A DNA stretch of 64,000 bases from Chitinophagaceae bacterium (GTDB taxonomy: Bacteria; Bacteroidota; Bacteroidia; Chitinophagales; UBA10324), in assembly GCA_016717285.1 (NCBI GenBank), contig JADKFU010000004.1, positions 620,001 through 684,000 of the forward strand, written 5' to 3'. Every line of letters begins with the position of its first letter. Positions within the stretch are counted from its first letter, which is position 1. Positions 35,163-44,352 of the stretch are shown piece by piece. The position numbers were made by a program, and so were the translations under genes. The notes beneath the pieces were generated by a model. That model ran no database searches. It was not told where the DNA came from and worked only from the letters and a program-made list of their open reading frames with translations.

Positions 35163-35756
35163 TTATGCTTGGTTGTTCTGTTGTTCAACAATCTTCTTCT
35201 CAATCCTTTGATCCGGAATCAGCCAGATGGCAGCTACAATTGCATACAGCGCCAATCCAAAATAACCACTGATAAATGACAGTGGAATTGCCAGCAGATA
35301 AATCACAACAGAAGCAATTCCTTTTTTATCTCTGCCTACTGCAATCGCCAAAGTAGAGTTTTTCCCATGTAGTTGTATGAGTGCCTGAGACAGGATATAA
35401 TAAGCTGTACCTGCCATTAATAATACCACACCATACAATATAATAGGTAAAGTTGTAAAATGATTTTCACCCATCCAACCTGTAACGAATGGAAAAAGAG
35501 AGAGCCAGAAGAGCAGGTGAGTGTTGGCCCACAACACCTTTGTATTTACTTTATGTGCAGCATGAAGCAGATGGTGGTGGTTGTTCCAGTAAATGGCAAC
35601 ATTTGTAAAACTCAGAATATAACTGATAAACACTGGTAGAAGCGGTGTCAGATTTTGCCACTCATCACCGTGAGGCACTTTCATTTCCAAAACCATGATG
35701 GTGATGATGATGGCTATTACACCATCACTAAATGCTTCTATTCTCCCTTTTCCCAT
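35163..35756 (-). CDS. TMEM175-family (DUF1211) potassium channel homologue
   Basis: Encodes 197 residues with about six membrane spans. The first helix carries the family signature 'RIEAFSDGVIAIIITIMVLEMKVP' (RxxxFSD), split here only by position. 'YWNNHHHLLHA' follows in the next helices. Bacterial TMEM175 proteins are tetrameric potassium-permeable channels. Full length for the bacterial group. Confidence 0.9.
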   Translation of the reverse strand: MGKGRIEAFSDGVIAIIITIMVLEMKVPHGDEWQNLTPLLPVFISYILSFTNVAIYWNNHHHLLHAAHKVNTKVLWANTHLLFWLSLFPFVTGWMGENHFTTLPIILYGVVLLMAGTAYYILSQALIQLHGKNSTLAIAVGRDKKGIASVVIYLLAIPLSFISGYFGLALYAIVAAIWLIPDQRIEKKIVEQQNNQA

Positions 35757-35945
35757 CTTGATTTCTTTGAGCTTGTTTTATACATAATTCGCTTTGCATT
35801 GCTATTCAATATGTACATAATCACCTGATGATAGCAGGTTAAAATGCTGATTGTTTACGAAACAACCATAAAAAACCAATTATTACCGGAGTTGTTTAGT
35901 TTTTTATGTGGAGGTACGCACATTAAATGTTTTCAACACAACAAA

Positions 35946-36212
35946 CTAAATAAGTAGTTTTTCGGCAACTCCAATTAAGAAGCCCAGTCCATTGTTCACT
36001 TTCGCGATTGCTGCAGCTTTTTGTTGATTGGAGAGAGAGGATTTATTAACCACATTAAGAAGTTCGGATAAAGCATCTTTGTCGATACCCGATTTATCCA
36101 TGATGGCCTGAAGTTCAGGACCCTGCAAACGCGTGAGCGATGCAATTTTATCGGAGAAATGTGCGTCAGTTTTAATAGCAGCACTTTTCGCTATTTTTTT
36201 AAAGTCAGTCAT
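35946..36212 (-). CDS. Small helical protein of unknown function
   Basis: Encodes 88 residues, all helical, no signal: 'FSDKIASLTRLQGPELQAIMDKSG' and 'LLNVVNKSSLSNQQKAAAIAKVNNGL' suggest two helical hairpins. It follows the lipoprotein gene by 4 bp, so the two form a small operon. No family recognised. Confidence 0.65.
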   Translation of the reverse strand: MTDFKKIAKSAAIKTDAHFSDKIASLTRLQGPELQAIMDKSGIDKDALSELLNVVNKSSLSNQQKAAAIAKVNNGLGFLIGVAEKLLI

Positions 36213-36216
36213 TATA

Positions 36217-36840
36217 TCATTTTTGTTTATTAAGAATCTCGTTCACAGAATTATCAAGTTCATTAATAGCGCCGTCAATATTACCTGAGCCTCCGGCTTT
36301 GGCAATAAAGACATCGACTGAATGTTCCACTTTGTTTAAATCAATTTTATCACTGCTGAGTTGTTTGATATGGTCTTCGAGCGCCGCTCTTTCCGCATCT
36401 ACTTTAGCGGCAGATTGTAACAAGTTGTGAATGGCACTGGAAGCAGTGTAATACGCATCGTATTCACTATCCAATTGATTGATGAGTTTTACACGCTGTT
36501 CATCCAATGCCTGTATCATGGCATCGCGTCGCTGATTGATTTCCGGAATAATAGCAAGCAGAATTTCCTGTATACTGTCTGCATTATAATTTTTAATTAT
36601 TAAACCTTCCATAAAATTTTTGACGTATTCGGGCATGTAATCCTGTTCTATGAAATCACTCACATTTTTTTTCTTTTCGTTGAATATATCATTGATCATA
36701 CTGATATTGATGTTATGCATGCGGGCTCCTTCCTGCATTACAGCATCGCTTAATTGAACCGATTCAACCGGTATTTTTGCACAACCTGAAATTAAAGCTG
36801 CTGTAATAAAAAGGATTGAAAGGAGCGTTTTCATTTTCAT
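36217..36840 (-). CDS. Lipoprotein with coiled-coil body, unknown function
   Basis: Encodes 207 residues. A lipoprotein signal (lipobox 'LISGC') precedes a long helical chain rich in Gln, Asp, Lys ('ERAALEDHIKQLSSDKIDLNKVEHSVD'), probably coiled coil. It pairs with the 88-residue helical protein 4 bp downstream. The partnership of a lipoprotein with a small helical protein suggests one complex, but no function can be assigned. Confidence 0.7.
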   Translation of the reverse strand: MKMKTLLSILFITAALISGCAKIPVESVQLSDAVMQEGARMHNINISMINDIFNEKKKNVSDFIEQDYMPEYVKNFMEGLIIKNYNADSIQEILLAIIPEINQRRDAMIQALDEQRVKLINQLDSEYDAYYTASSAIHNLLQSAAKVDAERAALEDHIKQLSSDKIDLNKVEHSVDVFIAKAGGSGNIDGAINELDNSVNEILNKQK

Positions 36841-36996
36841 TTTTATTTAAGTATTCACTATCGAATTTGAAGATAGTATTTGCTTCGCTAAAACTGTATC
36901 AAATATTAATACATATCGCTTGATTACCAAAATTCTGAGGCAATTTAATTAGAATAGAAAGTCAATATTGATTATCCTGGTTAATAAGTTTGTCCA

Positions 36997-37428
36997 TCAT
37001 GTTAATTCCTTTCCTTCAAATTTTGAAATGGATTGGCGCCATTCGTTTTTCATAGATATCGTTTCTTGTGTTTCATAGTTAAAGCAAACCATTACGGTAG
37101 TTCCTTCTGCCATGGTAGTCACATTTCCATTTTCTTCTTTGGTAATAAGGTAATTGATGTCGAAACTTTTTTTTCCAATGCGTGAACACCTCACGGAAAC
37201 ATAGTAGTTATTATAACTATTGATAGGTTGACGGAAGTCAATCACTGCTTTGGCCAATATAATTCCTTCCTTTTTCCAGTTCACCTTGCCTTCTGCGATG
37301 ATCTCTTCAAAATAACGAATGCGGGCATTTTCGAAATAAGTAAGATAATTGGCGTTGTTTACATGACCCAAAATATCGAAATCAACAAAGCGGATTGAAA
37401 GTGGCACCTTTAGTTTAAAGTCTTTCAT
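36997..37428 (-). CDS. Acyl-CoA thioesterase, 4-hydroxybenzoyl-CoA type
   Basis: Encodes 143 residues, a single hotdog domain: 'LSIRFVDFDILGHVNNANYLTYFENARIRYFEE' is the 4HBT signature with the catalytic Asp ('DFDILGHVNN', split by position), followed by 'VSVRCSRIGKKSFDINYLI'. It hydrolyses acyl-CoA thioesters; chain-length preference is unknown. Confidence 0.9.
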   Translation of the reverse strand: MKDFKLKVPLSIRFVDFDILGHVNNANYLTYFENARIRYFEEIIAEGKVNWKKEGIILAKAVIDFRQPINSYNNYYVSVRCSRIGKKSFDINYLITKEENGNVTTMAEGTTVMVCFNYETQETISMKNEWRQSISKFEGKELT

Positions 37429-37567
37429 ATTTCAGGGAAGGGGAATTATAATGAGAAAATTACTGCTGTAAAATATATAGTAAAAAAAATTCATAACATT
37501 GTACAAAATCAATTAAAACATTCATATACTGCATTTTGTGAATGTAAAATCTGCCTTTCTTTTTACA

Positions 37568-39430
37568 TTATCTTCCCAAGTAAACCATTAAAACGGAAAT
37601 GTCGCTGGGAGAGACCCCACTTATTCTGCTGGCTTGTCCGAGGGAGGTCGGCTTTATTTTAGCGAGTTTTTGTCTTGCTTCTAATGAAAGCGATTTAATA
37701 GATGAATAATCGAAATGGGCAATGATGGGAACATCTTCCAAACGGCTGATTTTAGAAACCATTTCCTTTTCCTTTTCAATATAACCTTCATATTTCATGA
37801 GTATCTCTGCTTCCTCGGTTATCTCTTTATTGAAATTTTTCAGAATTGATTGAACATTAACTGACGCAAGAGCAAATGAATTCAAATCAACCTGCGGACG
37901 ACTCAATACCGAAAACAGATTGTTTCTTTCTTTTAAAGTTGATGTTCCACGTGAAACCAGATATTCGTTAATTTCCGTTGGTTCCACCTTTACTTTTTTG
38001 AATTCTTCAATAATAGACTTAACGGCATCTGTTTTATGTTCCACGCGAAACATTCTTTGCTCACTGGCCAATCCAATGGAATGCCCCAAGGCAGTTAGCC
38101 GTAAATCAGCATTGTCTTGTCGCAATAAAATGCGGTATTCTGCCCTCGAGGTAAACATTCTGTACGGCTCATCAGTGCCTTTATTTACAAGGTCATCAAT
38201 CAATACTCCAATGTAAGCTTCCGACCTTTTTAAAACTACGGCATCCAATTGGTTGACTTTGCGATGTGCGTTGATACCTGCCATGAGCCCTTGGCAGGCA
38301 GCTTCTTCATAACCGGTGGTACCATTGATTTGTCCGGCGAAAAAGAGGTTTTCTATCAACTGAGTTTCTAAGCTAAGCTTCAATTGATGAGGCGGAAAAT
38401 AATCGTATTCTATGGCATAGCCGGGACGGAACATTTTCACTTTTTCAAATCCGGAAATCCTTGTCAACGCCTTATATTGTACTTCTTCAGGTAATGAAGT
38501 TGAGAAACCGTTCAAGTAGATTTCAATGGTCTCCCACCCTTCCGGTTCAACAAAAAGTTGGTGGCGTTCTTTATCCGAAAAGCGATTGATCTTGTCTTCA
38601 ATAGACGGACAATATCTTGGACCTATCCCTTTAATTCGACCGGAAAACATAGGTGATTGCTCAAAACCGGTTTTCAAAATATCATGTACCACCTGATCTG
38701 TGTAAGTAATAAAGCATGACTTCTGATTTATAAGAGGCTTAGTGTCAGTATAAGAGAATTTTCCTGGATTTTCATCACCTTTCTGTTCTTCCATTCTGGA
38801 ATAATCAAGAGATCTTCCATCAACTCTGGGGGGTGTACCTGTTTTCATTCTGCCACTCTCAAAACCTAATCCTAATAGTTGTTCAGTTATTCCTGAAGAG
38901 GCTTTTTCTGCCATTCTTCCCCCACCAAATTGTTTCTCACCAATATGAATTATTCCATTCAGGAAAGTTCCATTTGTCAGTACAACTGCTTCGGATTCAA
39001 TCTCCAATCCCATTCCTGTGATTATTCCTGTTACATGGCCGTCTTTTACAATTAATGCTTTCACCATATCCTGAAAGAAATCTACATTGGAAGTTTTTTC
39101 CAGCATCATTCTCCATTCATGTGCAAATAACATCCGGTCATTTTGTGTTCGGGGGCTCCACATTGCCGGACCCTTAGACCGGTTGAGCATTCGAAATTGG
39201 ATCGCACTTTTATCGGTAACAATACCAGAATAACCTCCCAAAGCATCAATCTCTCTAACAATTTGTCCTTTTGCAACTCCACCCATAGCAGGATTACAAC
39301 TCATTTGTGCAATGGTTTGCAAATTCATGGTAACCAACAATACTTTGGAACCCATGTTTGCAGCAGCAGCAGCGGCTTCACAACCGGCATGTCCTGCACC
39401 AACTACAATGACGTTATACTTAGAAAACAA
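37568..39430 (-). CDS. mnmG: tRNA uridine-5-carboxymethylaminomethylation enzyme MnmG
   Basis: Encodes 620 residues, full length. The FAD-binding N-terminus is 'VVGAGHAGCEAAAAAANMG', followed by 'MSCNPAMGGVAKGQIVREIDALGG' (split), 'GTFLNGIIHIGEKQFGGGR', and a C-terminal helical domain with 'ARIS' style ending 'RISGVSPSDISVLMVYLG'. With MnmE it modifies U34 of several tRNAs. It follows ybeY on the same strand, a frequent order in Bacteroidota, after a 274-bp gap containing CAAAGATA (39498-39505, TATCTTTG on the minus strand), a likely -7 promoter box. Confidence 0.96.
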   Translation of the reverse strand: MFSKYNVIVVGAGHAGCEAAAAAANMGSKVLLVTMNLQTIAQMSCNPAMGGVAKGQIVREIDALGGYSGIVTDKSAIQFRMLNRSKGPAMWSPRTQNDRMLFAHEWRMMLEKTSNVDFFQDMVKALIVKDGHVTGIITGMGLEIESEAVVLTNGTFLNGIIHIGEKQFGGGRMAEKASSGITEQLLGLGFESGRMKTGTPPRVDGRSLDYSRMEEQKGDENPGKFSYTDTKPLINQKSCFITYTDQVVHDILKTGFEQSPMFSGRIKGIGPRYCPSIEDKINRFSDKERHQLFVEPEGWETIEIYLNGFSTSLPEEVQYKALTRISGFEKVKMFRPGYAIEYDYFPPHQLKLSLETQLIENLFFAGQINGTTGYEEAACQGLMAGINAHRKVNQLDAVVLKRSEAYIGVLIDDLVNKGTDEPYRMFTSRAEYRILLRQDNADLRLTALGHSIGLASEQRMFRVEHKTDAVKSIIEEFKKVKVEPTEINEYLVSRGTSTLKERNNLFSVLSRPQVDLNSFALASVNVQSILKNFNKEITEEAEILMKYEGYIEKEKEMVSKISRLEDVPIIAHFDYSSIKSLSLEARQKLAKIKPTSLGQASRISGVSPSDISVLMVYLGR

Positions 39431-39704
39431 AGTGAAAATGGTAGGTTAGGAAAGCAAAGGAATTTATTCTATTGAAACTATTTGCATTTTTATTATGCAA
39501 AGATAAGAAATGAATAAATGTCAATGAATTTAGAGATGGCGACTCAAAGTTGAGTGCTTTGATCGAAGCTGGCTGGTGCTTACCTGAATAAAATAAAATT
39601 TGTTTCAACAGCGCTTTCTAAGTTAGCTTCAATTTTACGGTTTAACATATTTCTGCAATCTGTGATAGTTCCTGCTATAAAAAGATGCCGTTTCCCGTGA
39701 AACA

Positions 39705-40130
39705 TCAGTCCATTTCAATAAAAAGAGTAAGATATTCGCTTTCCTTTTTTCGCATCTTCAATTGGTCGCGTTTTGTTTTATCTGAATAACCGATGCAATG
39801 CAATACTCCATGAATCATGACACGCCGCAGTTCCTCTTCGAATGTCGATTCGAAACTTGCAGCATTATTACGGACACGTTCTGTACTAATATAAATTTCC
39901 CCGGCAAGTTTTTTATTGGAAGAATAGTCAAAAGTTATAATATCTGTGTAGGTGGAATGATATAAGTATTGCTTATTAAGTTTTAAGAGAAATGGATCAT
40001 CACAAAAAATATAACTAATATCTTCCACTATCCGCTTTTCAAGAAAGGAAACAAGCAAGATCCAATCAACCACTTTACTCTGTTTGGGAAGACGGAATTT
40101 CCTCACCTGATAACTGAAGGAAATTCCCAT
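39705..40130 (-). CDS. ybeY: Endoribonuclease YbeY (rRNA maturation)
   Basis: Encodes 141 residues. The core has 'SYIFCDDPFLLKLNKQYL', 'DIITFDYS', 'GEIYIS' and the metal site 'HGVLHCIGYSDKTK'. Only two of the three classical histidines (HGxLHxxGYxH) are present; D/K at the third place is, as far as I recall, usual in Bacteroidota. It functions in 16S rRNA processing. One base separates it from the ATPase gene upstream. Confidence 0.92.
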   Translation of the reverse strand: MGISFSYQVRKFRLPKQSKVVDWILLVSFLEKRIVEDISYIFCDDPFLLKLNKQYLYHSTYTDIITFDYSSNKKLAGEIYISTERVRNNAASFESTFEEELRRVMIHGVLHCIGYSDKTKRDQLKMRKKESEYLTLFIEMD

Positions 40131-40131
40131 A

Positions 40132-40551
40132 TCAGTTTCTGAAAAATGTGATCACGACTTTTCTACCTCCTTCAGCATACTCCATACGGTCGGAAAGATT
40201 TCGCATCAGGAAGATTCCCCGGCCGGTAGGTCGGTCAAGATTTTCGATAGCCGTAGGATCTTTTACTTCAGAAAGATTAAATCCAAATCCTTGGTCCTCA
40301 ATAGAAAACACGATTTCTTTATCCAATTTTTCCACGCAAACCCGTACTTTCTTTGCGGGATCAGAGTTGTTTCCGTGAAAAATAGCATTATTGACTGCTT
40401 CACTTAATGACACGAGAATATTAGCCTCTGCCTCCTCACTTAAATCAAGTTCTGATTTTAGTTCTTCTACCAAAACTTCAATAAGATTAATATTCTCGGG
40501 CAGCGATGCGAATTCCATATCGCGTAGCGTTACTAACTCAACCATAAGCAA
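40132..40551 (-). CDS. RsbW-like ATP-binding protein (anti-sigma/serine kinase type)
   Basis: Encodes 139 residues, a stand-alone HATPase_c domain: N-box 'SLSEAVNNAIFHGN', G1 'EDQGFGFN', G2 'GRGIFLMRNLSD'. This is the GHKL fold of the RsbW/SpoIIAB anti-sigma kinases. No sigma factor or anti-anti-sigma gene is adjacent; it sits between the DUF4175 gene and ybeY with nearly no spacing. Confidence 0.87.
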   Translation of the reverse strand: MLMVELVTLRDMEFASLPENINLIEVLVEELKSELDLSEEAEANILVSLSEAVNNAIFHGNNSDPAKKVRVCVEKLDKEIVFSIEDQGFGFNLSEVKDPTAIENLDRPTGRGIFLMRNLSDRMEYAEGGRKVVITFFRN

Positions 40552-40567
40552 TAAGGATTGGTGTTTA

Positions 40568-43500
40568 TTATTGCTGAAGTGACTTGAAATACTCTTCTAC
40601 CAAATCACGGTAAAAAGGTTTCAAATTAGGAGGCACAGTTTTGTAAAGTTCTAGTTCGGCCTGCTTCTTTCGCAGATACTCTTCGATTTCAGGAGGAACT
40701 TGTTTCACCATGTCATTGCCTGTATTCGATTCCCGTTTATTATCAATTTCGCGCTGGCGCTCCGCTTTTTCAGCTTCTAACAAACGGGTAAGAATTTCCT
40801 GCTGTCTTTTGAGCATTTCGTCAGTGAATTGCTTATTAACCAATTCAGTTTCCGTTTTTTCCATTTGTTTTTGAAGCTCATCGAGATTGCCAAACGAATT
40901 CTTTCCATCCTTATTTAACTCGTCATTCAGTTTTCTCAAAGCTTCGCGCACTGCTGCCTGTCTTGCTGCCACCTGAGCTAATTCCTGGCTCATACCATTT
41001 TCGCCACGTGGATTTTTACCATCTTTCATCTGCTGGCTCATTTCCGACATTTTATCATTCAGCTGCTGCTGCATTTGCCGCAACGAATTCATGCTTTGCT
41101 TCTTTCCTCCCGGCTTCTGGCAACTTTGATTTCCCGGCATTTGCTGGGCCATCTGTTGTTGCATTTGTTGCATAATTTCCTGGAACATCAAGGCTAGATT
41201 GTTTACAGAAGTCATTACATATTGCTGAGCTGAGGCTGCCGCAGCAGGTTGTCGTTGTTCCAAAGAGGTAACAGCCTGATCAAGGTTTTTATTGATATCA
41301 CTTAGTTGTTCATTCACAAAACTTTGAATCTGGAAAACACGCTTGCTCAATTCCTGAATACTGTCTTCCACCATTTTTAAATCATCTATCAGCTTGAATT
41401 GATCTTTCATCAATTGTAAATACTGTGGATTGTAAATATTAACTCCTTTCGACCTGTTGAGCAGGTCTTCCTGATCAAAGGAAACCTTGATCAGGTTTTC
41501 CAGTATTTGCCGGGTAGACTGCATGTCCATCTCCATTTGCTGCATCTCGCTGCTTTGCATGGACTCCTGCATTTTTTGCGACATTTCCTTCATTTTATCC
41601 GCAGCTTTCTTTTGATTTTCACCGGCTTTCTTCATGCTGTTCTTTTGCATGTTTTGGCTGGCGTCGTTCATTTGCTGTTCGGCTTGCTGCTGCTCATCGT
41701 CCATTTTCGGCATCTCATTCGGCTGCTCTAATTCTTTATTAAGTGAATCCAGCTTTTCAAGATCCTTTTGAATGTCATTAAATTCCTTTTTAACATCCTC
41801 TTGTTTTTGCATTAATGAATCTTTATTGTTGCCGTTATCCTTTTGACCAGTGGTTTCTTTCGAAAGATCTTCCTGTTTTTCCGCCAACTTATCAAGCTGT
41901 TCCTTGGTGTCATTTAGTTTTTGCTCAAATTCCAACTGTTTAAACAAAGCCAGCATTCTATCCAATTCTTTCTCCAGATCCTGATTTGAAAGTTTATTGT
42001 TCTCCAACTGGTCAAGCGTTTTATCCTTGTTCATTTGCTCCATCATCTTCTGCATTTTATCAATCATCTCTTTCATTTCAGGACTTAAAACATCATCGAA
42101 CAATTTTTTCAGGTCCTGCTGCTTTTCCTGCAGCTCAGGACTGTATTGTTTATAATCAGATTGGTTCTGCAGATTTTCCTTAAACGTTTCCTGCATGCTT
42201 TCAATTTTATTATTCAATTCTTTTTGACGCTGCAGGAGGTCATCAATTTTCTTTTTGTCTTCCCAGGTAGGATTCTTTTTATTCAGCAAGTCACGTTGCA
42301 TTTTGTCAAATTCATCCTTCAATTGTTTGGTTTCTTTGATAGAAGATTCAAGATCTTCCTTTATTTTTTCATTGTTCTCTTCTGTCTTTTGATCCATCTC
42401 CGAGGCGGTTGGCATTTCATAAGTCAGATAGGCAGAATGCGTGGATTTACTTCCGTTTACACCATCATTGTCCCATACTTCGAAATAGTACATGAGCTGA
42501 TCGCCAGGCTCAAGATTCAGTGTATTTAAATCCCAGAAATGTGAGAACTGCGTATATTTTCCTGAAGGAATTTTCACCGGAATAGTCTCAAAATTTGTTG
42601 CCTTGTCTTCATCACCTGCTTTTTTCAGATGATATTTTAATTGCAGGTGATTTAATCCATAGTCATCGGAAGCTTCACCAATAAAGTAGAGGTATTTTTT
42701 ATCGACGCTGTCATTAACCTGGGAAACCTGGATAGCAGGATAACGGTCAGGAACCACAGTAACAGAGTAACGGATAGAATCAGCATTTGGCAAATTCTCG
42801 CTGGAAACAAAAACGGTATAATGAGAATCTTGCTTCAATCGTTTTGAAAAAGTGAATTCATCTTCACCCTGCGGTTGTGCTTTATAGAGCGAGTCCCCCA
42901 ATGAAATCCGGATATCAGAAGTGTTTTGAGAAAAAAATCGCCAGTCAATTTTGGTTCCTTCAGGAACGGTTACATCACCGATATTCTGAACCGTTTCATT
43001 TTTTTTCCCGAGGTAAGAAGGATAACTCAGGTCGGTATTGAATTTAATAATGATAGGCTTAGGCAAAACTTTCAGCACAAAATCCTTTGATCTGAAACCA
43101 CCGGCAGCAAAGTAGAAGTCAATATCTTTTTGAGGTTTTACAAAATTATAAGCATACTCCGTTGGCGATTTCCTGGTAAGCGGGTAATCAAATCCGTTGA
43201 TCTCTATCGTTGCCTGGTCAGGTAAAATTTTTCCAGCCACTTTAATCTTAAGTTCGAAGTCCTGATATTGTATAGTTTGAAGCGACGCGTTTATAACAGA
43301 AAACTGAAACGGCGATTGCCTTTCAAAATATTCGCTGTGGTGAATCAGTCGCAATGTACTGTCCTTGATAATATCAGGAGAAGAGAAAAGAATGAAAGCC
43401 AATGCTAATACCGGAAGCACGAGATAACGAAGGTGCTTTTGGTTCACTTTCAGGTTGATGGCTGCGGCAAAAGGAATGGGTTTGATCCCCTCAATTTTCT

Positions 43501-43903
43501 GATTGATGCTGGCCTCTATTAATGAGGCATCTGCTGCACTTGTTGCCTGACGCCGAAGCTGCAGGATATTCAACAGCCTGTCCTGCACTTCGTTAAAGTG
43601 CTGGCCGATGATAGCGGCTGCTTTTTCGTGCGATATTATTTTACCAAGACGAAAATAATGTAGCAGCGGAAGTGCAATCCAGCGAAGGATAATAAGGGTT
43701 CCACCACCAAGGAAGCCAAAAAAGAAAATGGTCCGGATGGAAGAAGGAAAATAAACGAAATATTCAAGTACGTCGATTACCAAAAAGGCAGCAAGTAATA
43801 GTGCCACGGTGTAGATGACGCCACGGATGAGCTGGTTTACATAAAACTTCCTTGTAAACTCATCCACTTTTTGAAGCAGCAATTGATAATTGTCGGTCAG
43901 CAC
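40568..43903 (-). CDS. Large DUF4175-family membrane protein with long coiled coil
   Basis: Encodes 1111 residues. Two or three membrane spans near the N-terminus (about 30-45, 52-75, 165-185) are followed by beta-rich domains to about residue 500, then roughly 550 residues of Gln/Lys/Glu/Met-rich coiled coil with many 'QMQQQM' and 'KEMSQKMQ'-type repeats. This matches the DUF4175 family of Bacteroidota and alphaproteobacteria, whose role is not established. It is the first gene of a tight minus-strand cluster with the RsbW-like ATPase, ybeY and perhaps mnmG. Confidence 0.85.
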   Translation of the reverse strand: MLTDNYQLLLQKVDEFTRKFYVNQLIRGVIYTVALLLAAFLVIDVLEYFVYFPSSIRTIFFFGFLGGGTLIILRWIALPLLHYFRLGKIISHEKAAAIIGQHFNEVQDRLLNILQLRRQATSAADASLIEASINQKIEGIKPIPFAAAINLKVNQKHLRYLVLPVLALAFILFSSPDIIKDSTLRLIHHSEYFERQSPFQFSVINASLQTIQYQDFELKIKVAGKILPDQATIEINGFDYPLTRKSPTEYAYNFVKPQKDIDFYFAAGGFRSKDFVLKVLPKPIIIKFNTDLSYPSYLGKKNETVQNIGDVTVPEGTKIDWRFFSQNTSDIRISLGDSLYKAQPQGEDEFTFSKRLKQDSHYTVFVSSENLPNADSIRYSVTVVPDRYPAIQVSQVNDSVDKKYLYFIGEASDDYGLNHLQLKYHLKKAGDEDKATNFETIPVKIPSGKYTQFSHFWDLNTLNLEPGDQLMYYFEVWDNDGVNGSKSTHSAYLTYEMPTASEMDQKTEENNEKIKEDLESSIKETKQLKDEFDKMQRDLLNKKNPTWEDKKKIDDLLQRQKELNNKIESMQETFKENLQNQSDYKQYSPELQEKQQDLKKLFDDVLSPEMKEMIDKMQKMMEQMNKDKTLDQLENNKLSNQDLEKELDRMLALFKQLEFEQKLNDTKEQLDKLAEKQEDLSKETTGQKDNGNNKDSLMQKQEDVKKEFNDIQKDLEKLDSLNKELEQPNEMPKMDDEQQQAEQQMNDASQNMQKNSMKKAGENQKKAADKMKEMSQKMQESMQSSEMQQMEMDMQSTRQILENLIKVSFDQEDLLNRSKGVNIYNPQYLQLMKDQFKLIDDLKMVEDSIQELSKRVFQIQSFVNEQLSDINKNLDQAVTSLEQRQPAAAASAQQYVMTSVNNLALMFQEIMQQMQQQMAQQMPGNQSCQKPGGKKQSMNSLRQMQQQLNDKMSEMSQQMKDGKNPRGENGMSQELAQVAARQAAVREALRKLNDELNKDGKNSFGNLDELQKQMEKTETELVNKQFTDEMLKRQQEILTRLLEAEKAERQREIDNKRESNTGNDMVKQVPPEIEEYLRKKQAELELYKTVPPNLKPFYRDLVEEYFKSLQQ

Positions 43904-44352
43904 GATAAAGTTTTTTTATTTCAATTTCTTGTTAATAGGGCAAGGTGTCAAATTATAAATTATTCCACAGAGCATCAAACGAATTCGACAACTTGAAATT
44001 ATATGGGAATTGAGTTGTCAAACACCATACTTCCCTTTTATCACGGTTCAAAAAAAAGATCCCCATATCTCCGGGGATCATATAGCCTTTATTAACTGGG
44101 TAAACAGGTAGGACTTCAAACATACAGGTCTTAATTTATAATTGAAGGCCCATTTCCAGGAATAACTTAAAATTTAAGTGCTGGTTATTCATTCGTAAAT
44201 TCTCTGCTTTAACTGCTGGCAATGCCTTGCATAAATTAAATTTTAGCCTCCGAAAATGCATTTTTAAGGTTGAAATATTTAATTTACACAGGTTTCGGAA
44301 TTGAAACCTTTATACATAGTATCAAATATTATTTGCAGCGATCCACTTGCTT
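43904..44352. other. Intergenic region between divergent genes, with an orphan hairpin
   Basis: About 450 bases without a gene. It contains a minus-strand terminator-like hairpin (44050-44079) and, further upstream on that strand, TATGTTTG (44117-44124), matching the Bacteroidota -7 box. The rest is AT-rich with no obvious reading frame. Confidence 0.45.
44050..44079 (-). terminator. Intrinsic-terminator-like hairpin in the leader of the DUF4175 gene
   Basis: On the minus strand GATCCCC pairs with GGGGATC over an 8-base loop and is followed directly by eight T. No protein gene on that strand ends here; the next minus-strand gene starts 147 bases further on at 43903. It could end a small RNA or act as a leader attenuator. 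Confidence 0.6.

Noticed and set aside
39790..39830. YbeY thought inactive because the third histidine of the metal site is absent
   Set aside because: From memory, Bacteroidota YbeY proteins commonly have this variant motif; the rest of the protein is intact.
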